Assembly (NCBI GenBank): GCA_037953745.1
Contig: JBAKBP010003224.1
Location: 62,001 to 126,000, forward strand
Length of the DNA: 64,000 bases
Direction of reading: 5' to 3'
DNA from: Lithodes maja
Lineage: Eukaryota > Arthropoda > Malacostraca > Decapoda > Lithodidae
Within the stretch, counting starts at the first letter, position 1. Every line of letters starts with the position of its first letter. The notes below the pieces were generated by a model, which saw nothing but the letters and a program-made list of their open reading frames with translations, did no database searches and had not been told where the DNA came from. A program made the position numbers and the translations under genes. This document shows, one piece after another, positions 34,001-42,750 of the stretch.

Positions 34001-34676
34001 GACTTCTGGGTCATTGCCAGGTAGCATAGGAATTCTTCCTATCAATGAACTAACCATGCATGACTAACCCCTTTACTAACCTCTATTAACCCACAATAAC
34101 CCATTTACCTTTCTTGCATACTCTGATCACTAAATTAGCACCTCAGCTATACCATAGAATGAAGATTGAACAATCTAAGAGAGACGCTCCCATCAAAGCT
34201 GTCCCAATCCTCCTCGCAAAGTAGATCCAGTCTCTCTCCCCTAAATACTTCCAATATAGCCAAAATAGTACCTCTTACTAAGGCTCAGTTATATCACATT
34301 ATGAAGGCTCCCTATAGCCATGTGCCACAACAGTAATCACCACCTTACCTAGTCCCCGTATCTATTGAGAGCTCAAATAATTCCATAAGACTCGAGATCC
34401 CTATGGCCTACAGGGTCCAAAACCGAGCCTATAAACCCAGCTCCAGCCCCCAGTAAAATCAGTTGAGAGATAGACACCAACTCAGGTTGGTCACCAGAGC
34501 TAACCTCGAGCTCTATCCTTGTTGGATGCTGAGAAGTGAGTTCCAGAGCTGGCAGACTCCGTGGCAGATTTGGATAGAAGGACCTGTCCACGTACTTGAG
34601 AACTTCCTACATATGGACCATCTGGACGGCCGCAGAACCATTCGTTAGCCCCCAACATCACGGACGCAAGATAACC

Positions 34677-34919
34677 GGCTCGCTTGGTGTAGTGACTAGC
34701 GTCTCGGACTTCCACCCAGAAGGCCCGGGTTCGCGCCCACGCTCGGCGCATTAAAGATTTTTCACAAGCACTAAGTCGTTACCATCCCTCATGAGCAAAG
34801 GGATTGGGTAGTAGTACAGGACCCCAATGGAAATACGCCTAATCGGCCTTATTGAGCTATCCTTAGCTAGCTTAGCATGCGCTAGCTTTAAGAACTATTA
34901 TTATTATTATTATTATTAT
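34677..34919 (+). mobile_element. tRNA-derived SINE in B LTR3
   Basis: The head resembles a tRNA with polymerase III promoter boxes: A box TGGTGTAGTGACTAG (34,685-34,699) and B box GGGTTCGCGCCC (34,728-34,739). An unrelated body and an ATT-repeat tail follow. It is flanked by TAACC (34,672-34,676 and 34,920-34,924), which occurs once at the uninterrupted sites in LTR1 (near 5622) and LTR2. The total is about 243 bp. A LINE partner was not identified. Confidence 0.88.
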
Positions 34920-35382
34920 TAACCAGGACCAGACCAATCAAATACTACCCAAGATTCACTCTATCAGTACTACATTGTTACAGTGCTATTTAGAGATTCA
35001 CTTATTAATATTTCTATGAAGTGGCTATATCTTTGCCCCAGTATAATTCATATATAACCATTCCATTAGGAAGTGCTAAGCGTATCAGTGGTCATTAATT
35101 AACAGGCGATATTAACTCTCGTAATTATCCATATACCCAGATATTATTACATAGAAGTGAAATCCTAGTGATATCTGAATGTTCGCCCACTGATTTGCGT
35201 TCTATGTATTTCTGATACAAGAATATAAAACTTAGATCAGTACCCCCTGAGGTTACTAGAATTCACGTGCTCTAAAATACGCGTGTCTAATCTAGTCTGT
35301 GAACTACTACTTGTGCACCAGAGCTACCAGTAATAAATCTAACAGTGAATATGAATCTATAAGTAACATTGATGGTCTCCAG

Positions 35383-35390
35383 TATATAAA
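35383..35390 (+). promoter_or_regulatory. TATA box of B LTR3
   Basis: TATATAAA in the conserved U3 position. Transcripts started here would read out into the flanking DNA to the right. Confidence 0.5.
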
Positions 35391-35530
35391 CTTGTGAATT
35401 AAAGCCAGTGATCAGAAGATTAATACCTGAACGTTGGAAGTGGGAGACTAGGCTCCATCCAGATCCACTTATGCTAGTGTTGTTCAATTCTATTATATTG
35501 TCTTGCACGAGTATTCTGAAGTGGTATATC

Positions 35531-35536
35531 AATAAA
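35531..35536 (+). terminator. Polyadenylation signal of B LTR3
   Basis: AATAAA with GT-rich downstream sequence, as in LTR1 and LTR2. Confidence 0.5.
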
Positions 35537-35677
35537 CGTGATCGTGTGTCTTGTTACCGTGTGTTTCTTTTGTGTTCTCTATTCCTCATACCTTGTATTG
35601 TGCATGAAGCCTTATATACCCAGTCAGTTAGAACCCACTTTACCCAAGTTAATCCTGTAGAAAAACAGGGCATAACA

Positions 35678-35773
35678 ATTATTCAAGTTAATTTTCCTTC
35701 ACATGCCATGTTTATTACAGTACTGTACTACCGGTAATAACCTCTATGCTAAGAATACCTCCCAGCACTAGCT
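35678..35773. other. Right flank of the B array, nothing recognised
   Basis: Sequence unlike B begins directly after CATAACA. No coding or repeat feature was recognised before the MITE at 35,774. Confidence 0.5.
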
Positions 35774-35973
35774 CTATTCGCTGTAAGTAGGAGAGAATCA
35801 TGAACTCTATCCTCTGTAACTCAAAAAGGGCTAGAGCAAATTGGCTGTAAATTTCCACATCTATTCCTTTACTGACTCTTCCCAAATAGTTGAAATATTA
35901 GCTTGATTACTCTAGTCGTTTTTGAGTTACAGAGGTTAGTGGACATGATTTCTCGCCTACTTACAGCGAATAG
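35774..35973. mobile_element. Hairpin MITE family A, copy 1
   Basis: Terminal inverted repeats CTATTCGCTGTAAGTAGG / CCTACTTACAGCGAATAG enclose an imperfect full-length palindrome of about 200 bp with the core CTGTAACTCAAAAAGGGCTA. A TA at each end is compatible with a Tc1/mariner-type target. Other copies are at 37,886 and 50,434. Confidence 0.8.
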
Positions 35974-36167
35974 ATTATAGCACTTACACACAGTAGTTTT
36001 CTCCTTTCTTGATCTTTGTTAGCGTGTGTATATTTTGTGTTCTGTGTGTGTGGTGTTTTATGTACAGGCAAAATCGATACATGGCTGAAAGTCTTGATGA
36101 TAATATGTGTGGAATGTTGGGGATGTTTTTTTTAAGCTTGATGGAGGTCTAGAGTGGAAACTAAAAA

Positions 36168-36300
36168 TTGTAATGTAAAACTTGCAAAATAAACAAACCA
36201 AAACTTTGACGAACACAGTAAAAAGACAAAACAACTCCTCAAAATCGCTATGCGGAAACAACGCTTAAGCAAAATAATAATTCTTTATAAAAAAGAACAC
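36168..36300. repeat. Interspersed repeat J, copy 1
   Basis: The block starting TGTAAAACTTGCAAAATAAAC recurs at 38,752, 38,986 and 40,245, always followed by an AAACAACTxxTCAAAATC-type stretch. It is non-coding and unclassified. Confidence 0.6.
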
Positions 36301-36319
36301 AATAATAAATAAATAAATT

Positions 36320-36770
36320 GATGTGGTAATCCCGACACTGACTTACGGAAGCGAAGCATGGACGTTGGTTGAGAGACTCCGACCAAGAGTGAGAGCAGTG
36401 GATATGAATTACTTAAGGAGTGCGTGCGGAGTTACATGGAGGGATAGACAGACTAATGAGGAAGTAAGAAGGAGGTGTGGTGTGGAGGTAGATGTGCTGG
36501 AAAGTGTGAAAAATACTTTACGGCCATATGGAACGTATGGAAAGCGAGAGAATGACTAAGAGGGTGTACGAGATCGAGGTGGAGGGACAGAGAGGGAGAG
36601 GTAGACCGAATGAGAGGTGGAAGGATGGAGTGAGGAAGTACATGAACGAAGGCGGTGCTGGTTGGGGGTTGGGGCGTCGACTGACTGGGCACAGAGGTGC
36701 ATGGGGGCGGTTCGTTCGTGGCCACCCCTTCGGGGATCACGGCGTCAGGCAATAGATAGATAGATAGAAA
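36320..36770 (+). pseudogene. RTE-like LINE 3' fragment, one frameshift
   Basis: The first frame (36,323-36,505) reads LTYGSEAWTLVERLRPRVRA then NYLRSACGVTWRDRQTNEEV. After a frameshift near 36,510 it continues GHMERMESERMTKRVYEIEV and GRPNERWKDGVRKYMNEGG to a stop at 36,755. This order (thumb region YGSE.W, then GH..RM...R and RGRP..RW.D) is typical of the C-terminal part of RTE-type endonuclease-reverse transcriptases. It ends in an ATAG microsatellite tail (36,751-36,768). The 5' part, including the YADD core, is absent. Confidence 0.8.
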
Positions 36771-36889
36771 ACTAAATAACCTCACCCCCCCCTTAACCCT
36801 ATTAGGTGCAGGGCGGGCCAATTTAGATCCACCCAGTTTTACTCCATTAGCTTGGAGATTTTAAGAAGTTGCATCTCATTAGTTTGGCG

Positions 36890-37090
36890 ATAATATGATG
36901 GTTCAACCCAATACGGTGTCGATGTTTCCTGGGCGAGCGATAGCGAGCCTTCAATTTGGGAGAAAGCGGCCTTTGGCTGGGACATTTTTCTACCGAAAAA
37001 TTTACACATTTAGCTTGAAAGGGGTCTTGGGGACGATATTTTTTAGTTTGAAGGGGGTCTGGAGAGGCGGGTTTTTTAAAGTCTAGGGGG
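36890..37090 (-). repeat. Interspersed repeat X, copy 1
   Basis: Contains the family core GGGCGAGCGATAGCGAGCC (36,935-36,953), then GCGGCCTTTGGCTGGGACATTT and AAGGGGGTCTGGAGAGG. Copies in both orientations occur at 49,467, 49,960, 56,385, 62,080 and 63,042, and the core also sits inside the hairpin at 52,285. No coding potential was seen. Confidence 0.7.
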
Positions 37091-37499
37091 GTAAGCTAAA
37101 AATACATTGTTCGAAAATGGCAAAAACAATTAAAACCCCCCATAATTAAACACAATACTGTACCAAAATAATCCCCAAGACGTTGCACCAGATAGTGTTA
37201 AAAATACAGTGATTATGATTATGACTATCAGCGAACTATTGGTCTTGTCTGTACATAGCTGAGTTGCATGGTTTACTTACTTTGTTGATTTTCTTTATTG
37301 TGTGTGTGTGTTTTTTTTTTTTTTTTTTTTTTTTGTTAAGTGTGTTGATTGCTTAAGATATTTGTTGGATATATACAGCAAAGTTTGATTTTGAGTGTTT
37401 TTGTTGCGGTTTTAATTGTGCTTTCCTGTGACTACTTAATTTTATAATACAGTACACACAGTTTCACATACTCCATTTAATGCTTTTTCGGTGATGATC
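37091..37499. other. AT-rich spacer with T24 run, no gene seen
   Basis: Unremarkable AT-rich DNA with a TG microsatellite and a T24 run at 37,311-37,334. The T run might be a retroposon tail, but no body was recognised beside it. Confidence 0.4.
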
Positions 37500-37716
37500 T
37501 TAACCCGTACTGTACCAGGGACGTCCTTTTCATCATATTCTGTCAACTATTAAGACGATTATATTCAACTTAGGAAGGACCTCTAGCAATGAATAAAGCT
37601 TCAAACTATCTCAGCAAACTCTTTGAACTACCACAGATCCTTCTTGAGCTGCATAAGATCGTCTAAATATAGCTAGACTGAAATATAACACATGTCGCTG
37701 GTACTCAAAGGGTTAA
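37500..37716. mobile_element. TTAA-flanked MITE family P1, copy 1
   Basis: TTAA at both ends with ends CCCGTACTGTACCAGGGACG and CGCTGGTACTCAAAGGG as imperfect inverted repeats. Inside, TAGACGAT-type and ATCGTCTAAATATAGCTAG blocks mirror each other. TTAA target and CCC...GGG ends are the habit of piggyBac-type elements. Confidence 0.72.
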
Positions 37717-37751
37717 CTATATTTTGGATTAAGAATAACTTTTTCAATAAT

Positions 37752-38212
37752 ATAATACATATTGTACAGTTGCCCATCATTATAAGTTCTGTTTCTCTCC
37801 GGGATTTTATACATTGAAATATAATGCCCATGATTGAAATACGAGTGTAGGTTCTTTTGCAGTGGTTAACTCATCTGACTATAGTCTATTCGCTGTAAGT
37901 AGGCGAGAAATCATGATCTCTATCCTCTTTAATTCAAAAATGGTTAAAGCAAATTGGCTATACATTTCTACATATATTCCTTGCCTGACTCTTCCCAAAC
38001 GGTAGAAATACTAGCTTGATTACTCTATTCGTTTTTGAGTAACAGAGGCTAGACTTCATGATTTCTCGCCTACTTACAGCGAATAGAGTGACTATATGCA
38101 ACGCATAATTTAAAAAAAACACAATCACACTTCATTCATATCAATTTTACTTTCATACATAAGATCACGACGAGGAACAGAACTTATGTGGGCAACTGTA
38201 CAATACATACAT
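37752..38212. mobile_element. Hairpin element I carrying a nested MITE A
   Basis: The arms ATTGTACAGTTGCCCATC (37,761) and GGGCAACTGTACAAT (38,191-38,205) are inverted, as are AGTTCTGTTTCTC and GAGGAACAGAACTT inside them. MITE A copy 2 lies between the arms. A third copy of the arm is at 52,640-52,672. Confidence 0.65.
37886..38086. mobile_element. Hairpin MITE family A, copy 2
   Basis: Ends CTATTCGCTGTAAGTAGGCG and its complement match copy 1, and the interior shares TAGCTTGATTACTCT with copies 1 and 3. It is nested in element I. Confidence 0.8.
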
Positions 38213-38456
38213 AAGTTTTTCTCCCTGGCCAGGAATCAAATTCACAATCTTGGCATGTTTCCAACCATGGTTAATAATTCACTGACGTTAATAGACAAGT
38301 CAGCAATTTAATCTGGGTTGGGTTCATTTCACCTTTCAAGTATTAAATGGATATATATTTATTTTGGTGTTGCTTTAGCCTCTTTAGCAGGATGACCTTA
38401 TATCTATTTTATCCTGGCTACGCTCACAAGATTCACCGGTGGAACTCTCTTGTGCA

Positions 38457-38664
38457 GTCGCGCTAATAAGTGATGTCTCGGCACCAAGTACGTTTTGATC
38501 AATAATTGGTATCAGCAATATCTAAGCTTCATTTCTTCATATCGAGTGAAATATACAAACATGTTCCTACACTTACCCACCCTATTCAATATCTGACAGA
38601 CATTAATACACCACAGAGCAAGCCAAACGTAATGACAGCTGGGACATGACTTATTAGCGCAACC
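38457..38664 (+). mobile_element. MITE family F, copy 1
   Basis: About 208 bp with inverted ends GTCGCGCTAATAAGT / CTTATTAGCGC. It is the reverse complement of 39,141-39,347, with a shared interior including ATTTCTTCATATCGAGTGAA. Confidence 0.75.
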
Positions 38665-38751
38665 GTACACATTAGTATAAATGGCGACTTAGTAATTGCT
38701 ATCATACTATAGCTTGAAAATAAAGTTTTGTCCTTATTAAAACTACCTAAA

Positions 38752-38897
38752 ATGTAAAACTTGCAAAATAAACCAAGCAAAATGGGAACCGCATAATATG
38801 GAGACAAAAGTTGAGAAGATTTTGATAAGTTGTTTTGTGTTTTTACTGTGGTCGTCCAAGTTTTGGTTTGCTTATTTTGTAAGTTTTACATTATATA
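38752..38897. repeat. Hairpin form of repeat J
   Basis: AATGTAAAACTTGCAAAATA at the left and TATTTTGTAAGTTTTACATT at the right form an inverted pair around a 100-bp centre. The arms match the linear J copies at 36,168, 38,986 and 40,245. Confidence 0.65.
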
Positions 38898-38985
38898 TTG
38901 ATCTTTCACTAACCAAACTATAATGATAAGATTGTGATATATGTCATAAGTTGTAAAAATCATCTTGCAGTAGCCATATTAATTA

Positions 38986-39120
38986 TAATGTAAAACTTGC
39001 AAAATAAACAAACCAAAACTTATACAAGCACAGTAAAAAGACAAAACAACTAATCAAAATCGCTATGTAGAAACAACGCTTAAGTAAAATAACAATTTAT
39101 AAATAAAAGAACACAATTAT
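38986..39120. repeat. Interspersed repeat J, copy 3
   Basis: Matches 36,168-36,300 along most of its length, including CGCTATGTAGAAACAACGCT. It lies between the two inverted F elements. Confidence 0.6.
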
Positions 39121-39140
39121 CCACCACATATGGTGTACCG

Positions 39141-39347
39141 GTCGCGCTAATAAGTCATGTCCCAGCTGTCATTACGTTTGGCTTGCTCTGTGCTGTATTA
39201 ATGTCTGTCAGATGTTGAATAGGGTGGGGAAGTGTAGGAGCATGTTTATATATTTCACTCGATATGAAGAAATGAAGCTTAGATATTACTGATACAAATT
39301 ATTGATCAAAACATACTTGGTGGCGAGACATGACTTATTAACGCGAC
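39141..39347 (-). mobile_element. MITE family F, copy 2 (inverted)
   Basis: Ends GTCGCGCTAATAAGTCATGT / TTATTAACGCGAC. It faces copy 1 across 476 bp holding two J repeats. Confidence 0.75.
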
Positions 39348-39540
39348 TGTACATTACTCCATGAGCAAGTTAATCTGGTTCCACTACACCACATGGCAAC
39401 ACACCCACAGACACCAAGAAATATCAAAATAACACCCAGCACACTTATCACACACAAATACTGTCTTCTCTCCCTCCCTGCCCACCCCAAACCAGCTTCC
39501 CGAAGCACATCCATACTGCACTCGTATCTCTCGCCGTTCC

Positions 39541-39776
39541 ATCCACTCACTCATAGACAACACGCAGCTGCATGCATGACCTCCCGAAATCCATCCTTCT
39601 GAATCCTCGTTTCCTCGCGAGGACAGAGTCCACCTGGCCAGGCTGAGATGCGGACAGCATCCAGCTCTTCTGAGCTATCAGAAGAGACTGGATGACTCCG
39701 TCGTCAACACCTGCCCGGATTGTAACACAGCACCCCATATCATTAAACACATCATAGAAGACTGCATTTCACACAA

Positions 39777-39815
<39 letters not shown>

Positions 39816-40225
39816 ACAATGAACGGAGGAAGGAAAAACACAGATAAAACAAAAAGGTCCATGTGCCTAAAGGCATCCTCCACTCATAAAATGTTTGTAA
39901 CAACTGGATTTAAACATTTGTAAATTGTAAGTTTGTGGAAAGCAATTCGAGGGAAGTGAATTCCAAAGAGTAGTAGCTCTGGGGATAAATTAATTCTGAT
40001 AAGCAGAAGTTCTGCATTGTGGAGGAGAAAGTGTAAATTCATGGGCGCTCTCAGCTGCCCTAGTTCTACGGGGAAAGATGTGGAGAGGCGGCACAATTGA
40101 AGCAAACAACGCAATCTACACTCCTTGAGAGCTCTGTGGGAAAGCCCGACCGTGGCCATGGCCTTCCTTAGGGACTCGGGGCTGTTTGGACAGGCAGCTT
40201 AGGGAACAACAACAACAACAACTTT
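39541..40225 (+). pseudogene. LINE-D 3' end, split by LINE-A
   Basis: The first part (about 39,590-39,777) reads EIHPSESSFPREDRVHLARL, RCGQHPALLSYQKRLDDS and CPDCNTAP..IIKHIIEDC, the C-terminal CCHC segment of a jockey/I-like LINE. After the LINE-A insertion it resumes at about 40,109 with HSLRALWESPTVAMAFLRD and GLFGQAA then stop (40,198), followed by an AAC-repeat tail (40,203-40,222). One frameshift separates the CCHC part from the last segment. Upstream (39,361-39,560) similar low-complexity coding may continue, but the boundary is unclear. Confidence 0.72.
39780..40108 (-). mobile_element. LINE-A 3' fragment inserted in LINE-D
   Basis: T30 (39,780-39,809) is the poly-A tail on the minus strand, followed by the last 300 bp of LINE-A (RRTRAAESAHEFTLSPPQC region). 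It is strongly 5' truncated. ACAAC occurs just before the T run and just after the fragment, a possible short target duplication. Confidence 0.82.
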
Positions 40226-40244
40226 AACTTTGTACTTTATTAAT

Positions 40245-40365
40245 TAAATATAAAACTTGCAAAGCAAACCAACCAAAAGAGGAACTGCACTATATAAAGA
40301 CAAATGAACTTATCAAAATCAATATGTGGAAATAATGCATTGAAGATTTAGCAAAACTATATTAT
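40245..40365. repeat. Interspersed repeat J, copy 4
   Basis: AAAACTTGCAAAGCAAACCA at the start matches the hairpin J copy more closely than the linear ones. It is non-coding. Confidence 0.5.
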
Positions 40366-40674
40366 GAAATATTAAAAAAAAAAAAACACATAAAACAACA
40401 AATAATAATGACTAAAATGAAGGGGAACTACTTTTGGTCAAGGGGTGAAAAATCTCTCATTTGACTAGCCAAAATCCAGTTTGGACAGTAAAATTGTGGC
40501 ATCAGTATATCATCTCTATATTATATTTATCTAGTACAGTATTAGTGTATACATTGTTTACGGTTAGGTTTTATTAGGCACTTGTTTTTATTGTTTTGAA
40601 GAACAGGGGTTGGCTAGACTAGAATAATCTAATTTATTTATTTCACTCCCAACACCAAACACCTCCCAATGAAA
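40366..40674. other. AT-rich spacer, no gene seen
   Basis: No coding frame, inverted repeat or copy of another family was recognised. Confidence 0.4.
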
Positions 40675-40993
40675 TTAACCCCTCCGGTTCCAGCGACGGC
40701 TATAGCCGTCACTAGACAAGTCACTCCACAGTCCCAGCGACGGTTATAGCCGTCAGTAATATACTTTCCTTGTAACTGCCTGTACAAGGCTGTGTCTGGT
40801 ACCACCACCTGTTGAGCACTGCTCTCGTTAGGGCAACACTTCTTAGCTTATATAAGACCCATTGAAGGGTAGGAGAGCCAGTCTTTCTCTCATCTCTTGA
40901 GGTGGAAAGGTGTTCTCTCTTGTCATTTTGGCCACAGTGCTTGGGACTGCTGGGAACGTTTATCACTGTATCCTACGGTAGAGTACGGGTTAA
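40675..40993 (+). mobile_element. TTAA-flanked MITE family P2, copy 1
   Basis: TTAA at 40,675-40,678 and 40,990-40,993. Near the left end the perfect palindrome GACGGCTATAGCCGTC is followed by a near copy (CCAGCGACGGTTATAGCCGTC). The interior (CTTAGCTTATATAAG, TCATTTTGGCCACAGTGCTTGGGACTG) matches the reverse strand of 62,717-63,040. Confidence 0.7.
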
Positions 40994-41783
40994 TGAAAGC
41001 ATGTGATCCTACTGTGATTCGAAACTGGGTTACCACATACAAATCTTAAACACTTTAACCATTACACCATCAAGATAGTGATCAGATTGAGAATGTTAAC
41101 TACTATACATTGTTTCTCATTGTCCCTTCTCTCCTACGTTGGACTCTCTCCCTCAGGACGGAGACGATTGACATATAGACGTTGAGAACCAGCCGAGCCG
41201 TCCCTCTCGACCGCGTAACCGTCGTCCGGGCCTCCCCACGCAAAGTATATACACTCTAACAAGTAAACCTACCAAAACAATATTGGAACCTGTCACGTCA
41301 CGTTGTAAGCTCCACGCTTGCTAGCTCCTTATTTACTAACGGTGGTTCTGGTAAAATCAAAGCATATGGAATACTGGTATATACGGTTTTGTAACAATGG
41401 TTTTAATGAGTTGATAAAAGACTAAACAACTTAATTCTAGTATATAACTGGTCCTAATGTGTTCATATATATCGATAATGTTGGTGTTAATGAAGCCTTT
41501 CTCAGCATCTTCTGGGCTTCTGTTACATATATTATCGAAATATAACTTCTGAAGTAGTTTGTACATTATGCTATCATAAGTAGGGATATTACATAAATAA
41601 TTGACTTCATATGAGTATGCAGTTTACCCCTACAGTATATTACTGCAATTTTTCAATAAATATGGTCAAAATACCGAGAGGGGAAAAATACACTCGGTAA
41701 TCATATTATGTTCCTTATTTACACTTGAGTAAGAGTCCCAATACTCTGGTAAGCAATCTTGCGCAGGTTTATGTGTGTATTGC
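40994..41783. other. Spacer with one unassigned antisense ORF
   Basis: On the minus strand a frame of about 90 codons between stops (41,625-41,357) includes the peptides YDSIMYKLLQKLYFDNICNR and GFINTNIIDIYEHIRTSY. It has balanced composition but I recognise no family, and splice sites were not convincing. It could be an exon, a transposase remnant or chance. The 32-bp sequence at 41,241-41,272 has an inverted partner at 46,124-46,155. Confidence 0.25.
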
Positions 41784-41905
41784 CGCATTTTCCTTTACCA
41801 TCACTATCTCCGATAGACTGGAAAGGGTGTCGTATTTCACACCCAAAGGCCATAAAAGGGTGTCCAATATCAAGCCAACTCAACCCTGCTCCTACACAGG
41901 GTCGA
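41784..41905 (+). repeat. Loop repeat L, copy 1
   Basis: GCATTTTCCTTTACCATCA through CCAACTCAACCCTGCTCC matches the loop of the large palindrome (43,788-43,913) and, inverted, 44,951-45,080. It ends in a small hairpin, CTCAACCCTG...CAGGGT. Confidence 0.75.
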
Positions 41906-42233
41906 AACTCAACCCGATTCAGACTTTCGGAGCTTGATAACAGTTTTAAGACTTTGTGTATGTATCCATATACAATTAATCGATTTGGATGTGATAATTA
42001 TAAATGTACCTAGCTATATCCTCAGAATATCCGAAAGAAGCGTCATAATCGTATGAAAGAGTGATAACCTATATTAGACTTTGTATACATATACTCAAAA
42101 TTAATCAATTATATTATATGCATACCCATCACAATGTTGTACAAATTCAAGTAGATCAAAATAATCCCGAAATAAGTACTCAAATAATAATCTTAACATG
42201 TAAACAATTTTTTTTTAGAAATGTCGGAACATA

Positions 42234-42424
42234 GCCGCAGCCGTGGTGCCGCTACATTCGTGTTTACAATCAGTAATCATGATTATATTTTGATGTATTG
42301 TACTTGATTTTATTGGATTAGGTTAGTTATTGTTCGTCAGTTTAGTCAATACAATAAAGCCAAGTTAAATACATTGGCATAAAATCGTGATTAGGCAAGA
42401 ATGTAGATCGGGCATAGCGGCTGC
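42234..42424. mobile_element. Hairpin MITE family E, copy 1
   Basis: Ends GCCGCAGCCGTGGTGCC and GGCATAGCGGCTGC are inverted, and the internal CTACATTCGTG/AATGTAGAT and TCATGATTA/TCGTGATTA blocks mirror each other. Copy 2 is at 45,674-45,873. Confidence 0.65.
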
Positions 42425-42750
42425 TTTACCATAGGGGTAAATATATGCCAAGCACGCCGGTATTCGTCTGCTATAGCTGGGAGGTGGACTGAGTTTCGGG
42501 ATAGCCCTTGTACCGGCTGCATGGTAGTGTTCGTCACCTACAATATTCCGCCACTCATACTCAGAATTATTGAAATGTTAACCTAAGCAATTATTTATTA
42601 CTCTAATGTTACAAAGAGAAATGCTTTGTATAATTCCACCTCATATAATTATGATGTCACAAACAATCTTCAATTGTATATTATATTCTAAGTTATTGCC
42701 GATATGTCTAGTCGTCGATCATTGCAGTTCCTGAAATACCTCATAATATT
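42425..42750. other. Spacer left of the palindrome, no gene seen
   Basis: AT-rich DNA without recognised coding or repeat features. Confidence 0.4.

Larger units (their letters stand above)
4208..35677 (+). mobile_element. Element B array: LTR-gag-LTR-gag-LTR, gag-only LTR retrotransposon
   Basis: Three direct LTR copies ending ...GGGCATAACA (7056, 20,650, 35,677) alternate with two near-identical interiors that each begin with a primer-binding-like TTGGYGACAGC. After the third copy the sequence changes to unrelated DNA (ATTATTCAAG), which marks the element end. The interiors carry a gag-like ORF and a proline-rich ORF, with no DTG/DSG protease, no YxDD reverse transcriptase and no integrase seen in any frame. 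The shared middle LTR implies recombination between LTRs of two copies, or a tandem duplication. The 5' part of LTR1 lies outside the window, beyond the Gypsy-A insertion. The 5' LTR boundary is inferred, not seen. Confidence 0.75.
31069..35677 (+). repeat. Element B LTR3, with SINE insertion
   Basis: Matches LTR2 throughout except for the SINE at 34,677-34,919. The unoccupied Gypsy-C target (CTAAG at 31,510-31,514) lies here. TATATAAA is at 35,383-35,390 and AATAAA at 35,531-35,536. The LTR ends CATAACA at 35,677 and is followed by non-B sequence, so this is the right-hand end of the array. Confidence 0.7.

Noticed and set aside
34677..34750. Functional tRNA gene
   Set aside because: A and B boxes are present, but the body continues into a non-tRNA region with an ATT-repeat tail and target duplication, so it is a SINE.
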